Positions 23,573 through 35,117 are shown, counted from the first letter of the stretch. The stretch: DNA of 64,000 nucleotides from Ctena decussata (GCA_963989385.1 OZ022502.1:53561454-53625453); one strand, 5' to 3'. Numbers and translations are program-made. The notes: a model not told the origin generated them from the letters alone.

Positions 23573-23845
23573 AAAAAATGGCGGAGCATGGCAAACATTG
23601 TTTGCGATGCTCCTATACCAATGACGTCATAGATATGGTACCAAAGCAACTATGGAATTGCCAGCTATTGTGCTTAGTACATTGGCAGAATGAAGTCTCG
23701 ATGACATTGGCAGAATGGAGTCTCGATGGCGTCAATATGGACTGCTAGTTGCAATGGTAACATATTTTTGACGTCATCGGTATCGTAGAATGGCAAATAA
23801 AGCTTGCCATGCTCCAACAATTTTTCGATGACATTAAAAACTGAA
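23573..23845. repeat. Inverted pair of coding-like fragments
   Basis: A 75-bp segment at 23573-23645 is mirrored at about 23766-23842 (shared GGAGCATGGCAA and AATGACGTCAT-like words). Read outward from each outer edge, both copies give a similar peptide: VIEKMAEHGKHCL with TNDVIDMVP on the plus strand, and VIEKLLEHGKLYLPFYDTDD with VKNMLP on the minus strand. The minus-strand frame continues to 23910. No domain assignment is possible beyond a vague ankyrin-like flavour. Confidence 0.4.
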
Positions 23846-24042
23846 ATTCTTTCAATAGAAACTTCAGATTTTCTCGAACAAATAATTATTCTCAAGCCAT
23901 ATCTTTCCATTTATATATGTACGCTTCAACGTACAATCTGTAAAGTTTGCCCACCAAAAGGTGCGACTCAGTCAACTTTGGGTTTTTAATGCAAATGGAT
24001 ACCGTTTCAAGATAGCCCAGCGGGCCTATGAAGCCTAAATCA

Positions 24043-24095
24043 CGTTGCACTGACGTCGATGCGATGTCATTACGACACATCGACGTCAGTGCAAC
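24043..24095. repeat. GTTGCACTGACGTCGATG palindrome
   Basis: The two arms of about 20 nt are perfect but for one base and are separated by about 10 nt. Isolated; no copy elsewhere in the window. Confidence 0.7.
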
Positions 24096-24175
24096 GTCAT
24101 TTGACGGCATGTACCCACTGGAAAGTATATCTACATTTTGTGTTTTGCCTTCCTTCTCTAAGCAGGTCAACTTCT

Positions 24176-24560
24176 ATAGACAGAATTTGCTCCTAGTGAA
24201 CAAACTTTTGCCTTTCAGAGTTGACTTTTTAAGAGATAGGTCACCCAGAAAAGGTAACAGGAAGTTAATGTTTCCTGCTGTAGAAATGGCGTAAAACATG
24301 AAAGTTAATCTTACGACCCTATTGGTCCTGCCTTATCAAAGCAACCCAATGAATCAGGCAAATGACTTAATCAATGCTATCATAATGATGGCCTCTTCAT
24401 ATTTATTGTTCTCTCCTGCCCTTTTAAGGACACAGATTTGAATGTCATAAGGGAGCGCATTTTTTCTATAAGATTAGATGCTCTTTGAGAAAGAAGGCAA
24501 AATGTACTTTGCAGAGTTGCTTTCCCTGAAAGTGCGCTAGTTCACCTTTAAATCTTTGTC
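24176..24560 (+). repeat. Interspersed repeat family F, copy 2 (two partial blocks)
   Basis: Words shared with the other F copies: AATTTGCTCCTAG, AGAGTTGACTTTTTAAGA, AGAGTTGCTTTCCCTGAAAG and TAGTTCACCTTTAAATC. Confidence 0.4.
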
Positions 24561-24953
24561 TAATTCCTTAACCCTAGAGGGAGGTTCGTCTCTGCGATAA
24601 AAAGCCCTCATCAAAAAAAAAAAATGAAATAAAAAAAAATAAAAAAATTGAAAAATCAAACAAACATATTCTTGAAGCCTGTGACCTTTCCTGACCTTAG
24701 CCCACTGACCTCTATGACCTTTCTGACGTCGTGCGCTTGCCGGAGAGAAATGCATAACAACTCAATCATAGCATGTAATAATTGACAAACTATGGCCATA
24801 AAGATGTAATAAAAGATGGACATACTAATTAATATTGTACATAGGCTAATAATCTGACTGGTAATTAATATTCCAAAACCATGACTGCGTTGAAATAAAT
24901 TATATTTAGCCACTTGTATTTTCTGGTCCTGTAAGATCATTGAGTTCATTAAT
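24561..24953. other. Unassigned A+T-rich DNA
   Basis: It includes an A-rich run at about 24616-24660. Nothing recognised. Confidence 0.35.
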
Positions 24954-25184
24954 GAGCCGCGACACTAGAAATCCAATAAAGTGGCATGTGCGTCCAGCGA
25001 AGACTCAAATCAGCAAGGGTAACCGCCCAGTTTAATAAGAGTCTTCGCTATTTGCTAAAAGGAAAGCTAAGGCTAGCTCCATGCGGACAGCAAAGACTCT
25101 CATCAGACTGGACAGATGCCCAGGCTATTCTGAGTCTTCGCTGGGCGCACAATCCACTTTGTTGGTTTTGTCGTGTCGCGGCTC
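24954..25184 (-). mobile_element. Foldback MITE, family A, copy 5
   Basis: Canonical ends; the middle is reversed (AAGGCTAGCTCCATGCGG). Arms are somewhat diverged. It lies only 21 bp from copy 6, which is in the opposite orientation. Confidence 0.9.
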
Positions 25185-25205
25185 ATTTAGAGTCATTTTG
25201 AAAAT

Positions 25206-25441
25206 GAGCCGCGACACGAGAAAACGAACATAGTGGTTGTGCGCCCAGCGCAGACTCAGATCAGCCTGGGAATCCGCCCAGTCTGATCAGAGTCTTCGCT
25301 GTCCGCATGGAGGTAGCTTAGACCTTCAGCTAGCCTTTAAGCGCAAAGCGAAGACTCTGATCAGCCTGGGCGGATGCCCAGGCTGATCTGAGTCTGCGCT
25401 GGGCGCACAACCACATTGTTGGTTTTGTCATGTCGCGGCTC
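25206..25441 (+). mobile_element. Foldback MITE, family A, copy 6
   Basis: A well preserved copy: GAGCCGCGACACGAG start, forward middle GGAGGTAGCTTAGACC, complementary end. AAAT on both sides (25202-25205 and 25442-25445) fits a 4-bp target duplication. Confidence 0.92.
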
Positions 25442-25718
25442 AAATAATGTTCTGCTTAAGCCGATGCTAGGGGCGTGCCTGTTGTTGCACTCTTCATTTC
25501 TGCTCATAACATACACTCAGTTAAACCGAGTCATCTATTTTCATTTCTTCGGCGTGGTCCTTGCTTTACAATGCTCTTACTATTCAGAACTTATTCATCT
25601 TTAATGCTATAAACGTTTAATAATATGTTTCCTGTAGAAAAATGGCGCCCTATTTAGAGCATCGTCTATAAAGGCAAATAACAAAAAGTCCCAGACTTGT
25701 TTTCCTTGGCTAAAAAAT
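25442..25718. other. Spacer
   Basis: Nothing recognised. Confidence 0.35.
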
Positions 25719-25962
25719 GGCGGTCTTCCGGGCAGAAGGTCGCAAGTTCGACTCCCGGCTTGGGTCAACTAGCGACTAGATATCTGTCTCTGTCAGCCCA
25801 GTAGTAAATGTGTACATTTTTTTCGAATCAGGGAAGCATCATGCAGTTAAAGGAGAGGGGTGAGCTCTGCTTTTCATATGCTGTGCCCAATATACACTGG
25901 GCCTCTAACCCCGACTGCCCCTACGGCCAATAGGCCAATAAAACCTTCACCTTTACTCAAAT
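25719..25962 (+). mobile_element. tRNA-derived SINE, family S4, copy 1
   Basis: AAGGTCGCAAGTTCGACTCC carries a pol III B-box-like segment; the A-box half is missing or worn. The body has CAGCCCAGTAGTAAATG, TTTTTTCGAATCAGGGAAG and CTGTGCCCAATATACA, ending in ACCTTCACCTTTAC. The same body lies reversed at 26128-26385. Confidence 0.65.
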
Positions 25963-26127
25963 TTTCTTCAGGTAGGTACACATAATGTAGGTTGATGATT
26001 TTTGTCGTATCCCAAACATACGGGGGCAGTGATTAAAAGGCATTTCCTCGAAATAGATAAAACAATTTGTGAAGGGCCAAAGTTGTTGTGCAAGTTGGAG
26101 CTAATAATATCTTATGAATTTGCCTAC

Positions 26128-26385
26128 TCCAAAAAAGGTAAAGGTAAATGGTTCCCATAGCTAATAGCCGAAGGGGCAGTGGGGGCCCCACAGAGACCCA
26201 CTGTATCTTGGGCACAGCTGATGAAAGGCGGAGGCCATCTCTCTCCTTTCACTGCCTTATCCTTCCCTGATTCGAAAAAGGTACCCATTTACTGCTGGGT
26301 TGACAGAGAGAGTTTTCCAGCTCAAAACCTTCAGGCGACTTTCTGCACAATAACCGAGTCACTCTAACCACTCTCTAAGACTACT
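26128..26385 (-). mobile_element. tRNA-derived SINE, family S4, copy 2
   Basis: On the minus strand it has GTGGTTAGAGTGACTCGG (A-box-like), GTCAACCCAGCAGTAAATGG, CTTTTTTCGAATCAGGGAAG and CTGTGCCCAAGATACAGTGG, with the tail ATTTACCTTTACC. It forms a head-out inverted pair with 25719-25962, spaced about 165 bp. Confidence 0.7.
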
Positions 26386-28013
26386 CCAAATGCCTGTTAT
26401 GATAATCGCGTTTTCAACATAAAGCCAGTATTTCAAGTAATTTAACTTCGCAAAAAAAATGCGATTTTGAAATACTGGATCATATTTGCAAAACTATTGC
26501 GACTTTGAATTACTGGAAATATTTGCTTTGTAGTTTTGCCAATTCTAATTGAAATTACTGAAACTATTTGTTTTGTGTTGTATGTGCAATTATCAAAAAG
26601 CGAATGACAACTTTGCCATTTGATAGTAGTAGAAAGAAATGTGGTCTTCCTCCTCAGTGTCAGTAAGATATCAACACTTCGACCTAGGAGCAGTCAACTT
26701 GTCAGCTGTCATGCAGCTTAATTTTTCGGACCTTATAGGTATACTCATTTCACTAGCACCGTAATGCACCAGAATTCTTGCTGTCAAATTGTCAGAGCAA
26801 TGTGATATTCGTTTTTTGTTGTTGTTTTTTTAGTTGAAAAGTCTACTAACATAATATTATTCATAATATGCAATGATTTGTATACAGTAATTTTTCATTA
26901 AGACGTCGTTCGAAATTTAACAGGTGGAAATAAAATGTTAGTTAAGAAGAAAAAGAAATAAGTACTTTGATAAAATTCTTAGACAGGGCACCTATACGTA
27001 GGAGCAATGTTTTATTCTGTGACAACTAACTGTTTCGGCGCGCGTAAGTCTACTTGCTGACCTCACTGGCAATCACGAACAATACGGAATTAATAACTCA
27101 ATGACTTGAGAATAATGATTTGGTTTGCGATCTTGATTGTTTTTACAGTTAAAATTTCCAACAAAAAAGTCTGTAAATTTTATGATTACTGTCTGTAGTC
27201 TCTTGGAATTATTTAAAGACAGAATTTTAGTTGGTGTTATTTTCATATCGAATATTTTTAGTGGAAATTTCAGGTATAATGCTTTTGTCGAATATTTGAA
27301 CATTTTACTTTTTATGCCTTTATATGTATTTTTTTTCCGAATCCCGTGGAAATTTTCTGAAGAACTGTTTCTGTCGAATATTTCAACAGCTCAGGTTTAA
27401 ACTCAGAATTAAAGGTTTTGGCGAATTTTGGAAATATTCAGGTGTAAACATTTTGAAAATACACAACTTGGCCGTGCTTGTATTAAATAAATATTATGTA
27501 TTATCATAAACGTGCGGTTATTATATTTTTCTCGATCATTCACGGAGTTGCTTGTTCATTAAACATGTCCTTCTTTACGCGTCGCCCGGCCTTTCCTAGC
27601 CACCACATCTCTTATATAGTTCATGTATACTGGAGTGACCAGTGTAAAAGACAAAAACAAAGTCAACAAGCTTAAGGTTTCTCGGCTCGATTGTGTGCAT
27701 CTTGAGCCTGATTAGATTGAAGTAGCCCAAAATCAAGAGTGCTCTTTTCTGAAATGAGTTTTAGCACGCCTTAAAACCAAGTCTCTTCTTATAATGAATA
27801 TTAACAGATCTAGTGCACTTTCTGACAGCTGTGTTTCATTTTCCGACACGGTTTAAATGTTACATCTTGTAAAAGACAGGTCTGTTGTGACAGCCCTTGT
27901 CAACAAAGATATTTCCTCGTGAATGATGAACGAGGTGGAACCATGCCTCAGCTGTCTGGTGATAATCTATGAGAGCACAGCATGACCCACATATTGAGAA
28001 AGAAGTGCCCAGG
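26386..28013. other. Unassigned A+T-rich DNA
   Basis: A small local repetition of GCGAYTTTGAAWTACTGGA (26460-26520) is the only structure seen. The frames at 27073-27509 are Phe/Ile/Lys-rich chance frames. Confidence 0.4.
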
Positions 28014-28080
28014 CAAGTTGTCGACCTAGATCAGTATGCACCTAAAGGTGCAGTCTGATCAAGGTCTACAACATGTGCAA
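28014..28080. repeat. Family G palindrome, copy 2
   Basis: GATCAGTATGCACCTAAAGG is mirrored by GGTGCAGTCTGATC, then AAGGTCTACAACATG. Confidence 0.6.
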
Positions 28081-28299
28081 TTCCTGTTCATGATCTTTAC
28101 AGTTATAGTGTGGTTAGGATAACTGACCGTATAGCTATTGTCCGTGGACATAAAGCAACAAAACAACTACAACAGGTACAGTTGTCATGTGATTGGCTAT
28201 GTTCTTCTATTATTTAGCATAATGGCGCATGTTGCAGTTTCCACTGTTCGTCTTAAATAGTACTAGCGTGTAGCATACTAAGCCAGACACCCCTGCATA

Positions 28300-28350
28300 A
28301 ACAGAGTAGACCCAGATCAGACTTCCCTGAAAGGGCAGTCAGTTAATTTG
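28300..28350. repeat. Family G palindrome, copy 3 (partial)
   Basis: AGACCCAGATCAGACTTCCC with AAAGGGCAGTCAG; the second arm is truncated. Confidence 0.45.
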
Positions 28351-29514
28351 ATAGTTTGGGATATAAATTGAGCTTAATAATAGGCATATTTTAGCGAGCA
28401 CAAAACCATGTATTAACAAGACGATCACATGTTGACAATGACCTCATTTGCGTTTTTTCGTATGCAAGTTTAAGGGTACAATAGCAAGCGGGTCGTTTGC
28501 CGTTGCGATAATCTCTAAAATACTGTACGCGAGGGTTATAGGATTTGAATACAGTAAGAGTTGAAGAGCAGGCGACATGGAAGTGAAAAATTATTGAGCA
28601 TGATTTTGACTTGTTATTTGTTGCTAGTTAATTGTTGCTAAAGATTTGACAAAAATTCAAGATAGCTGACCACGGTCTAAACCGAGGATTTTTTACAAAA
28701 ATGCATATGATGAGGCCGAAAATAGTATCGAGACATTTTTCACATATTTTGCAGCATTGTTGATGAATTTATGCATTATTCGTTATTTATCACAATTTTT
28801 GACCTGGCAAATGTTAATTCATGAAAAGCAATGTTTGAGCCCTGTATTGGCTGTCAGTTATGACATGGGGTGAGATACTACATACGTTCACCAATACACG
28901 TTGTACTAAGGTGGCATTTGGTTTGCTTCTATGCCGAATATGCAAGGCCAAAAAATATACTGGGAAAGTTGGGTCAGAATGACATGATATTCGAATAGTA
29001 TAATTATTACCCTGTCAATTTATTTGCATAAGCTGTCAAAAACATGATAGACTTACTAATAGCATACAAGAAAATCCCATGAACTAATGATATAATCATA
29101 CATAAATATATACATTTACTTTAATTTTATTGTTCGATTATTGTCTTTTACGGGCAATCTAATGAAGTTTATAGCTATATTATTATTTATTTATTCGATG
29201 ATATACGCCACCCAGTAACGATTGCATAAATAATTGTGTAGAAAGTCATGCTGCACTAACTAACACACTTAACAAGTAGTGTAAACTGGTCCCCCACAAG
29301 AAGTAAATTACTTTGACAATCAACTAAAATAATTGCTTTTAGGAGAAAAAAAGTATCCCCCATCTCCCCCAATCACTGCGTTTTCAGCGGGGCCATTATC
29401 TTAAGAAGGTAAGTTAGGATACTGACCATTGACATCAAAAAATAAGAGGTCCAAGTCTCATGGTCTCCAGAAAATCTAACAGGCTTTTTTATGGTGGTGT
29501 TTCCCGTTGTACTC
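28351..29514. other. Unassigned A+T-rich DNA
   Basis: Nothing recognised. Confidence 0.4.
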
Positions 29515-30625
29515 CCTACGAGGCTTATTCGGTTTGGATCCAGTAAAACTAGTTTAAGCTCCCCATTTAATTATTACTGATCGTTCCAAGGTGGTACTTC
29601 TGTTGTGGTTATTTAAGGAATGAATTTCATTTTTCTTGTGTTTATCGAAGTATAAACTACATTGGGTCGCGTGCAAAGTAAGTGAACCCCGAAGGGGCTC
29701 GTGTAAACTTTGCTAGCGACCCAATGTAGTTTATACTTCGATAAACGCAAGAAGAATTAAGTTCATGGTTTATAATTACATTCTTTTCTGTCCATTAATT
29801 GACCACACTTTTGCGTTAGGGCTACTGTTTGAAGCAGCAAAACATTTATACGCAGTTTTTTTCGACTAACAGCGGAACAGCGTCAACGGTATCATAACGT
29901 CGCCAACATCCAATCAGATTGGAGAGAACCATGATTTATTTTGACATCACTTAACTTCATGTAACGTCGCGTGAACCGATGTAGTTATTGAAGTATAAAC
30001 TACATTACGTTCTAATGGCTTACCATAGGGTTTTTCAATTAAATGCACTAATTCACTGTTATTCTATTGTCTATTTGTTTGTGCTCTGCTAGCAATGTGG
30101 CCAGCTGTATAGCTACCCACTTTGCCTCGTATTATGTTTTGAAATAAAAAATAGAAAATAAGTAAAAATAGATGTTTAATGTTTTTTGTATACGTAATAT
30201 GTTCTTCTAGTCCAATTGATGTTGATTTGGTTTGTTGTGTTGGTGACCATTGCTGTGGGTCCTCAATAATACATATTGTTATGTCCGCGTGTATTTGATC
30301 TCGAGCAATATGGTCACCTGAGTAGCTACCCATTATGCGTTCTGTTTCGTCATGTTTTATAAAATTTGATATACAAAATAGGTAAAAATAGACTATTGTT
30401 TTCATTAGGTGGCTGAATAGTCACCTGTTTGGGAAAGAGCTGTTTATTGAGCTTACCGTGCCTGTCTTTCTTGAACTTTTGTCAATTTGTGTGTGTTCTT
30501 TTCCTTTTGATTTTGAGGGCGGGATGTAGGGTTTTGAATCTATTAATTCCTGATCATTGCTTATCTTTTTTACTTTGTGGAAATCCGTTGATAGATCCAA
30601 GGGCTACAATGCATACAACGTAATT
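29515..30625 (+). repeat. Interspersed repeat family D, copy 2 (interrupted)
   Basis: It starts with TTTAAGCTCCCCATTTAATT and TGATCGTTCCAAGGTGGTAC like copy 1. It is broken by a foldback region (29611-30030), then continues with AAATAGAAAATAAGTAAAAA and CACCTGTTTGGGAAAGAGCT, which pair with the reversed copy at 36820-37245. Frames at 30064-30405 and 30429-30623 are not recognised. Confidence 0.5.
29618..29765. mobile_element. Foldback hairpin within family D copy 2
   Basis: TTATCGAAGTATAAACTACA and TTGGGTCGC return as GCGACCCAA and TGTAGTTTATACTTCGATAA. The stems are about 60 nt, around the tip ACCCCGAAGGGGCTCGT. GACGTC-rich DNA follows to about 30030 with another AAGTATAAACTACATTACG, much like the family B layout with different arms. 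Confidence 0.75.
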
Positions 30626-30639
30626 GTACAGAAAAGTTA

Positions 30640-31143
30640 ACAGTATAAAACCTCTTGTGACCTTTATAGTGGGATCACATTCACCAAAACCTCTTTAGCT
30701 TGTTCCAGTGATATGTCCATGCAAAGGCTGCTGCAAATCCACCGTCCGGTTTAAAAGGTAGTCGCGTACAAGAAAGTGACTTATTCTATAACCTTCTGTG
30801 ACCTTAAAATAAGGTCGTCATAAAAATAAGATCAGCAATTTGCCTTAAGTGACATATCCACACAATTTTGGAATAAATCTACTGGTTTGAAGAAAACATT
30901 ACATTAAAAGTCTTCCTTTGGATCTGGTTTGGGATCGTATTCAGTCAGTTCCTAAAGTTTGGCTACTCTTTAAATTTCCTGTGGCCTTATGTTAGCATGG
31001 TAAGTCATAGAAAACACCAGCGAGTGTATGTTTTGTTCAAATAATGTATTCATGCTGATAGCCACCGACTGGTTCAAGAGGTGGTAAAACATTCAATATT
31101 CAATGCCGTGTGACCTTGAAAATAACCTTAATAGGCTGTTATA
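30640..31143 (+). repeat. GGTCA-type tandem repeat block, left part
   Basis: Units of about 130 bp start with TGTGACCTTWAAATAAGGTC-like sequence at about 30656, 30787, 30981 and 31109, each followed by TATCCATGCAAG-like sequence. The block is the host of the 31144-31811 insertion. Confidence 0.6.
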
Positions 31144-31811
31144 TAGGCCATTTGCTGTCTATAAAACAGGTCGTTTTGTTAAATATCTCTAAAACTACCA
31201 CAGCTATCACTGTGAAGTAAAGCGCATCTTTAATGTCTATCTTATACATAACTTAACTATAATTTTCCTTAAAATCATGTTTTGAAACTAAAACGTTTCT
31301 TTTGAAAACTGCCCATTTTTAGAAGATATTTTAACTGTATTTTACAAGGGAGTAATTTATTTATGTAACAGCCTTAGAATGGTCAGTATTTACCTATGTC
31401 AACTGTTAGTTAATTGTACAGAGTTACTCAATGGCACCTGTATACCTGTTAATCTTTTCATCTGAGTAAAAATGAAGTTCACTTATTTACTGGTCTTGAA
31501 GAGAATTGATTGGTGATGAATAGGATTAATTCATCTATTGAAACATATCTTGTTTGTGATGCACATATGGGCATCGCTTATAGCTATTACATTAAATTAT
31601 TGTACACCCCTGTACTTAAGCTGAAAATTTTGTAAATTTTTGTACAGGATTGAATAGACAAAAGCAAAAAATTGATGATAAAATTCTGAAAGTCAGTTTC
31701 CAGTTATGTATTAGTTTGACAATACCAGTGGAGAAGAAAAAACAATTTTATCACCAATAATAAAAGAGAAAATCTACAAAATGACCTGTTTTATAGATAG
31801 CAAATAGCCTA
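31144..31811. mobile_element. TA-flanked non-autonomous element, 668 bp
   Basis: The terminal inverted repeats are about 36 bp: TAGGCCATTTGCTGTCTATA at the left and, as complement with three changes, TATAGATAGCAAATAGCCTA at the right. Both run inward through AAACAGGTC. TA is present at 31142-31143 and 31812-31813. Excision in silico leaves GGCTGTTATAACCGTG, matching the next host unit (ATAGCTTATAAACATG at about 31968). No coding capacity found. Confidence 0.85.
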
Positions 31812-32110
31812 TAACCGTGTCCAAATAATATACCTATCCAAGTATAAATCCATCCACCTGTTTCAGAGATATCGCTTTGACAAGAAACTGTCTTGCCGAA
31901 GCCAAAATTTTAACATTTTAAGTCCTCCTGTGGCTTTGAAAATGGGGTAAAGGTCATCAAAACCTAAATAGCTTATAAACATGTTCCTATTATGCACATG
32001 TATATCCAGGCGAGTTCGGTTAAAATCTGTCTGCTTGTTCAAGAGGTATATCTGTCTGACAAGATTTCTAGCCGAAGCCGATGCCGACACTTACAAGTCC
32101 CGCACCAAAA
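31812..32110 (+). repeat. GGTCA-type tandem repeat block, right part
   Basis: It continues the host unit broken by the 668-bp element, then one more unit (GGCTTTGAAAATGGGG and AAAGGTCATCAAAACC). The frames at 31863-32295 are shadows of the repeat. Confidence 0.55.
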
Positions 32111-32164
32111 CAATATGCCCCTCACCTTTGATGGGGAGGACAGAACTCCTTTTGGAGGAATGGT

Positions 32165-32385
32165 TGTGTCGTACGTTGCATGGATGGATGAACGGATGGC
32201 GCGATTTTACGCCCTTTTCAAAAGTATCCCCGTCATATCAGCCCGATGGGAGGATGATAATTGAAGGCTGTGTGCAATGGAACCTTTTACGGTAGGAAAG
32301 TTCCTGCTCCCAGCGGGTCTTGTACCTGGGAACGTCCAACCAGTAAGCCTTCGCTTAATCCACTGAGGTACTGGGATTTCTTTAG
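32165..32385 (-). mobile_element. tRNA-derived SINE, family S1, copy 2
   Basis: On the minus strand it reads ACCTCAGTGGATTAAGCG (A-box-like), then GGTTCCATTGCACACAG, ATCATCCTCCCATCGG, GATATGACGGGGATAC, AAAGGGCGTAAAATC and a CATCCATCCATG tail. It is the same body as 17475 and 40466. Confidence 0.75.
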
Positions 32386-33545
32386 TCGTACGGTACATGT
32401 CTTTCGATGAGTTTTACACTTATATGCAAAGACGGCTTGCACAATCTTACACTCATGGAGTGATATCCAAGAAACCAAAAATGAAATAAAAGTGCTAAAA
32501 TATTAGGTCTATCTTATCCAAAGCATCGTTAGCTTAAAGAAACTGTTAAGCAATACGCCATTAAGATTTATAGTAGTGTGCTTATACTTCTTTCTGAAAT
32601 GAAAATAACACTGGCTTTTTGTACGGAATCACCGAAAATGCAACGTCCCGTTTACAAATGCACAACCTTTACTTTAACAATCGGACCCAATTTGCTTGAG
32701 ATTGGATACTAGGTGACATGCATAATTTCACTTAAACTGATTAAGATTTTCAAATATCTTCGTCAGGAAGATAAAACTTATGTAAAATATAAGTAAGACT
32801 TCATCAGAATATATAAGAAACATATGTCTAATATATGCGATGACTTCGACAGAGCGAAATTGAACGATTTTTGTCTTTTCAAACTTTACGAAAAACAAAT
32901 AAATAAATAATAAAAATATGCCTAAATAATTAAAATAAGATAAACCGGTATCACCTGCTTCTTTTTCCAGATCATAAGATGGAAATGCTTGATGAAAGAG
33001 TATAGATTCAATAGAAAAACTCAATTTAATCATTTTCATTATCATTTTTGTCTCCCTTTTGGATCAGAATCAACTTTCAAACAGATTCAAAGAATGCTCC
33101 CCTAGGAGCAATTTTGTTTATCTGGAGCGTTTCGGGACACGGGAAGTCACAAATGATGTTCTTTTTAATAGAAACAACAGAAAAACATGCTGTACTCATG
33201 CTATACCCTGCTTTGCAGTTTTATTTTCGTAACTGCAGTGTTTCTTTGTAACTGTCTAGGTCAAAAAATACAATTAATTTAAAAACGTTGTCATTTGAAC
33301 AGCTGATCACCTTGAAATTAGTAAAGATAAAAACATAAGTCTTGATCTTCACATGCATTTTTCTCGCTATTTAAATTTTAAATGTTGTGGCATTTTGTCT
33401 CGTGGTCTAATTATGATTCATTAATCAATCATGTTTAAAAAAACATCAGCATTTTGTGTGGGCTGACACTATATATGCATTAATGTGTTTGACATGCTTT
33501 TATGGCAATTAAATAGAATTGCACTGATCACTGGCTGACACTCAA
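32386..33545. other. Unassigned A+T-rich DNA
   Basis: No family recognised. The 105-codon minus frame at 32728-33045 is Ile/Phe/Leu-rich with no known domain. Confidence 0.4.
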
Positions 33546-34215
33546 TCAAACTCATTTCAATCTATGTTATGTCAGCTGATAACTGTATCCGAAGCAAAAT
33601 GATAATTATGATATATTCAGCTCTATGTCCATTGTTTTAAAGTGCATGACTATACTTTCAAGGGAATACTATTGAATAATTAAATAAATAAATTTTAGGG
33701 GTGGGAATGGGGGTGTGTGTTTGGGGAGCACAGGGTATAAACCAGTCCGCCAATTTTTGCTTCCTGCAGGGACTGTCCGTCATATATGGCTTCTGCAGAG
33801 ACTGTCCGCGAACCCTTGCTTGCTGCAAGGACTACTGTCCTCGAAAAATGGCTTCCTGTCGAGACTGTCCGCGTGACTCTGCTTCCTGCCGAGAGCCTCG
33901 GCAGGAAGCAAAATCACGCGGACAGTCTCTGCAGGAAGCCATTTATCATGTACAGAAGTCTTGGCAGGACGCGGACACCCCCATTTACACCACACACACC
34001 CATTCCCACCCCTCAAATTTATTTATTTATTTATTCAATAGTATTCCCTTGGAAGTATAGTCATGCACCTTAAAACAATGGGCACAGAGCTGAATATATC
34101 ATAATTATTATATTGCTTCGGATTCAGTTATCAGCTGACATAAGAGTTTGATGAGCCAAATATCACGGACAGTCTCTGTAGGAAGCGAAAATTGGCGGAC
34201 TGATTTATACTCTGT
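33546..34215. repeat. Palindromic block with Cys-codon mini-repeats
   Basis: The left arm (33546-33735) and right arm (33985-34165) are inverted copies (GTCAGCTGATAACTG, TGATATATTCAGCTCT, GGGAATACTATTGAATAA, GGGGTGGGAATGGG). Between them lie four or five units of about 33 bp built on CTTCCTGCMGAGACTGTCCG, some of them inverted (33750-33960). A further inverted unit with GCCAATTTTYGCTTCCT appears outside the right arm (34167-34210). The 119-codon frame at 33701 reads the units as CRDCPR-like peptides. That looks incidental, because the opposite strand is equally open. Confidence 0.65.
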
Positions 34216-34496
34216 GGAGAGGATCTGTGGCAGAAATAGAGAGTTATTACATGTATTCTTATATATATTACATAACTAGTCAAGTTGTGCTATGTCTCTA
34301 ACAAAGAATTATGCAAATATATTGAGCGTCGTAGAAGTTATATATGGACTGCACAAAAAATACTGTTCCCATAATACGAGGGGAAATAACTTAAAGAAGA
34401 ATTCAAGTAAATATACATTACACGTACACTTATCCTATCCCCTTCCCCGAACAGAGCCAACAATTCACGGTTTTTTGGCCGACCACTCCACGTTTT
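34216..34496. other. Spacer
   Basis: Nothing recognised. Confidence 0.3.
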
Positions 34497-34860
34497 TTAT
34501 GCCCCCGCATCATAAGATGCCGGGGGCATATAGTGTTTCGGTCGTGCGTACGTGCGTACGTCGGTACGTTATTCCGCACAGCTATTTTTGCAACGTGAAA
34601 TGACTTTGGTGACTTCTAAATGTTCCTAGAGGAGCAAATTTTCTCTGAGAGTTGACCTGCGCTTAAAGGGTGGTACATGTAAAATGAAAATGGTAGAGTT
34701 GTTGTTCCCTGAAAGAGAGTACCCTTTCTCCTTAAATCAAACATACAGTTTGTTTCAGAATTTCATAAATAGTGTTGTCTTGTGACATCATAAAACTGTA
34801 TATGCCCTGTCCGTACCCTATCAGACCAGGGCACACCATAATAATTCTTGCTGAAACAGG
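34497..34860 (+). mobile_element. Left end of a pearl-like element 3, running into family F-like sequence
   Basis: TATGCCCCCGCATC is mirrored by GATGCCGGGGGCATA, a subterminal hairpin as in the two complete elements. A GTGCGTAC tetranucleotide run follows (34546-34570). No tandem core follows. From about 34615 the words GAGGAGCAAATTTTC, GAGAGTTGACCTG and TTGTTGTTCCCTGAAAG belong to family F. Truncated or composite. Confidence 0.5.
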
Positions 34861-35117
34861 TTGGCATGACCTTCACCAAAGGTCAGAGCAACACTTGTGT
34901 GCAAGTAAACATCATTACACTAGACAAGCGTCTTAAATCAACCTGTCATTTTTGTCAGAAAATCTGTTTTTGGAAACATTAAGCTTATTTACAACGACAG
35001 TAATAGTATCATAATAATAACCTATAGTGCAAGCATGTTACCATGAAATATCTTATAGAGGAGCAAGGTTAATGAGCAGTAAGCTATTTTAAAAGCAGAT
35101 AAGATTCTGATCCACCT
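34861..35117. other. Spacer
   Basis: Nothing recognised. Confidence 0.3.
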
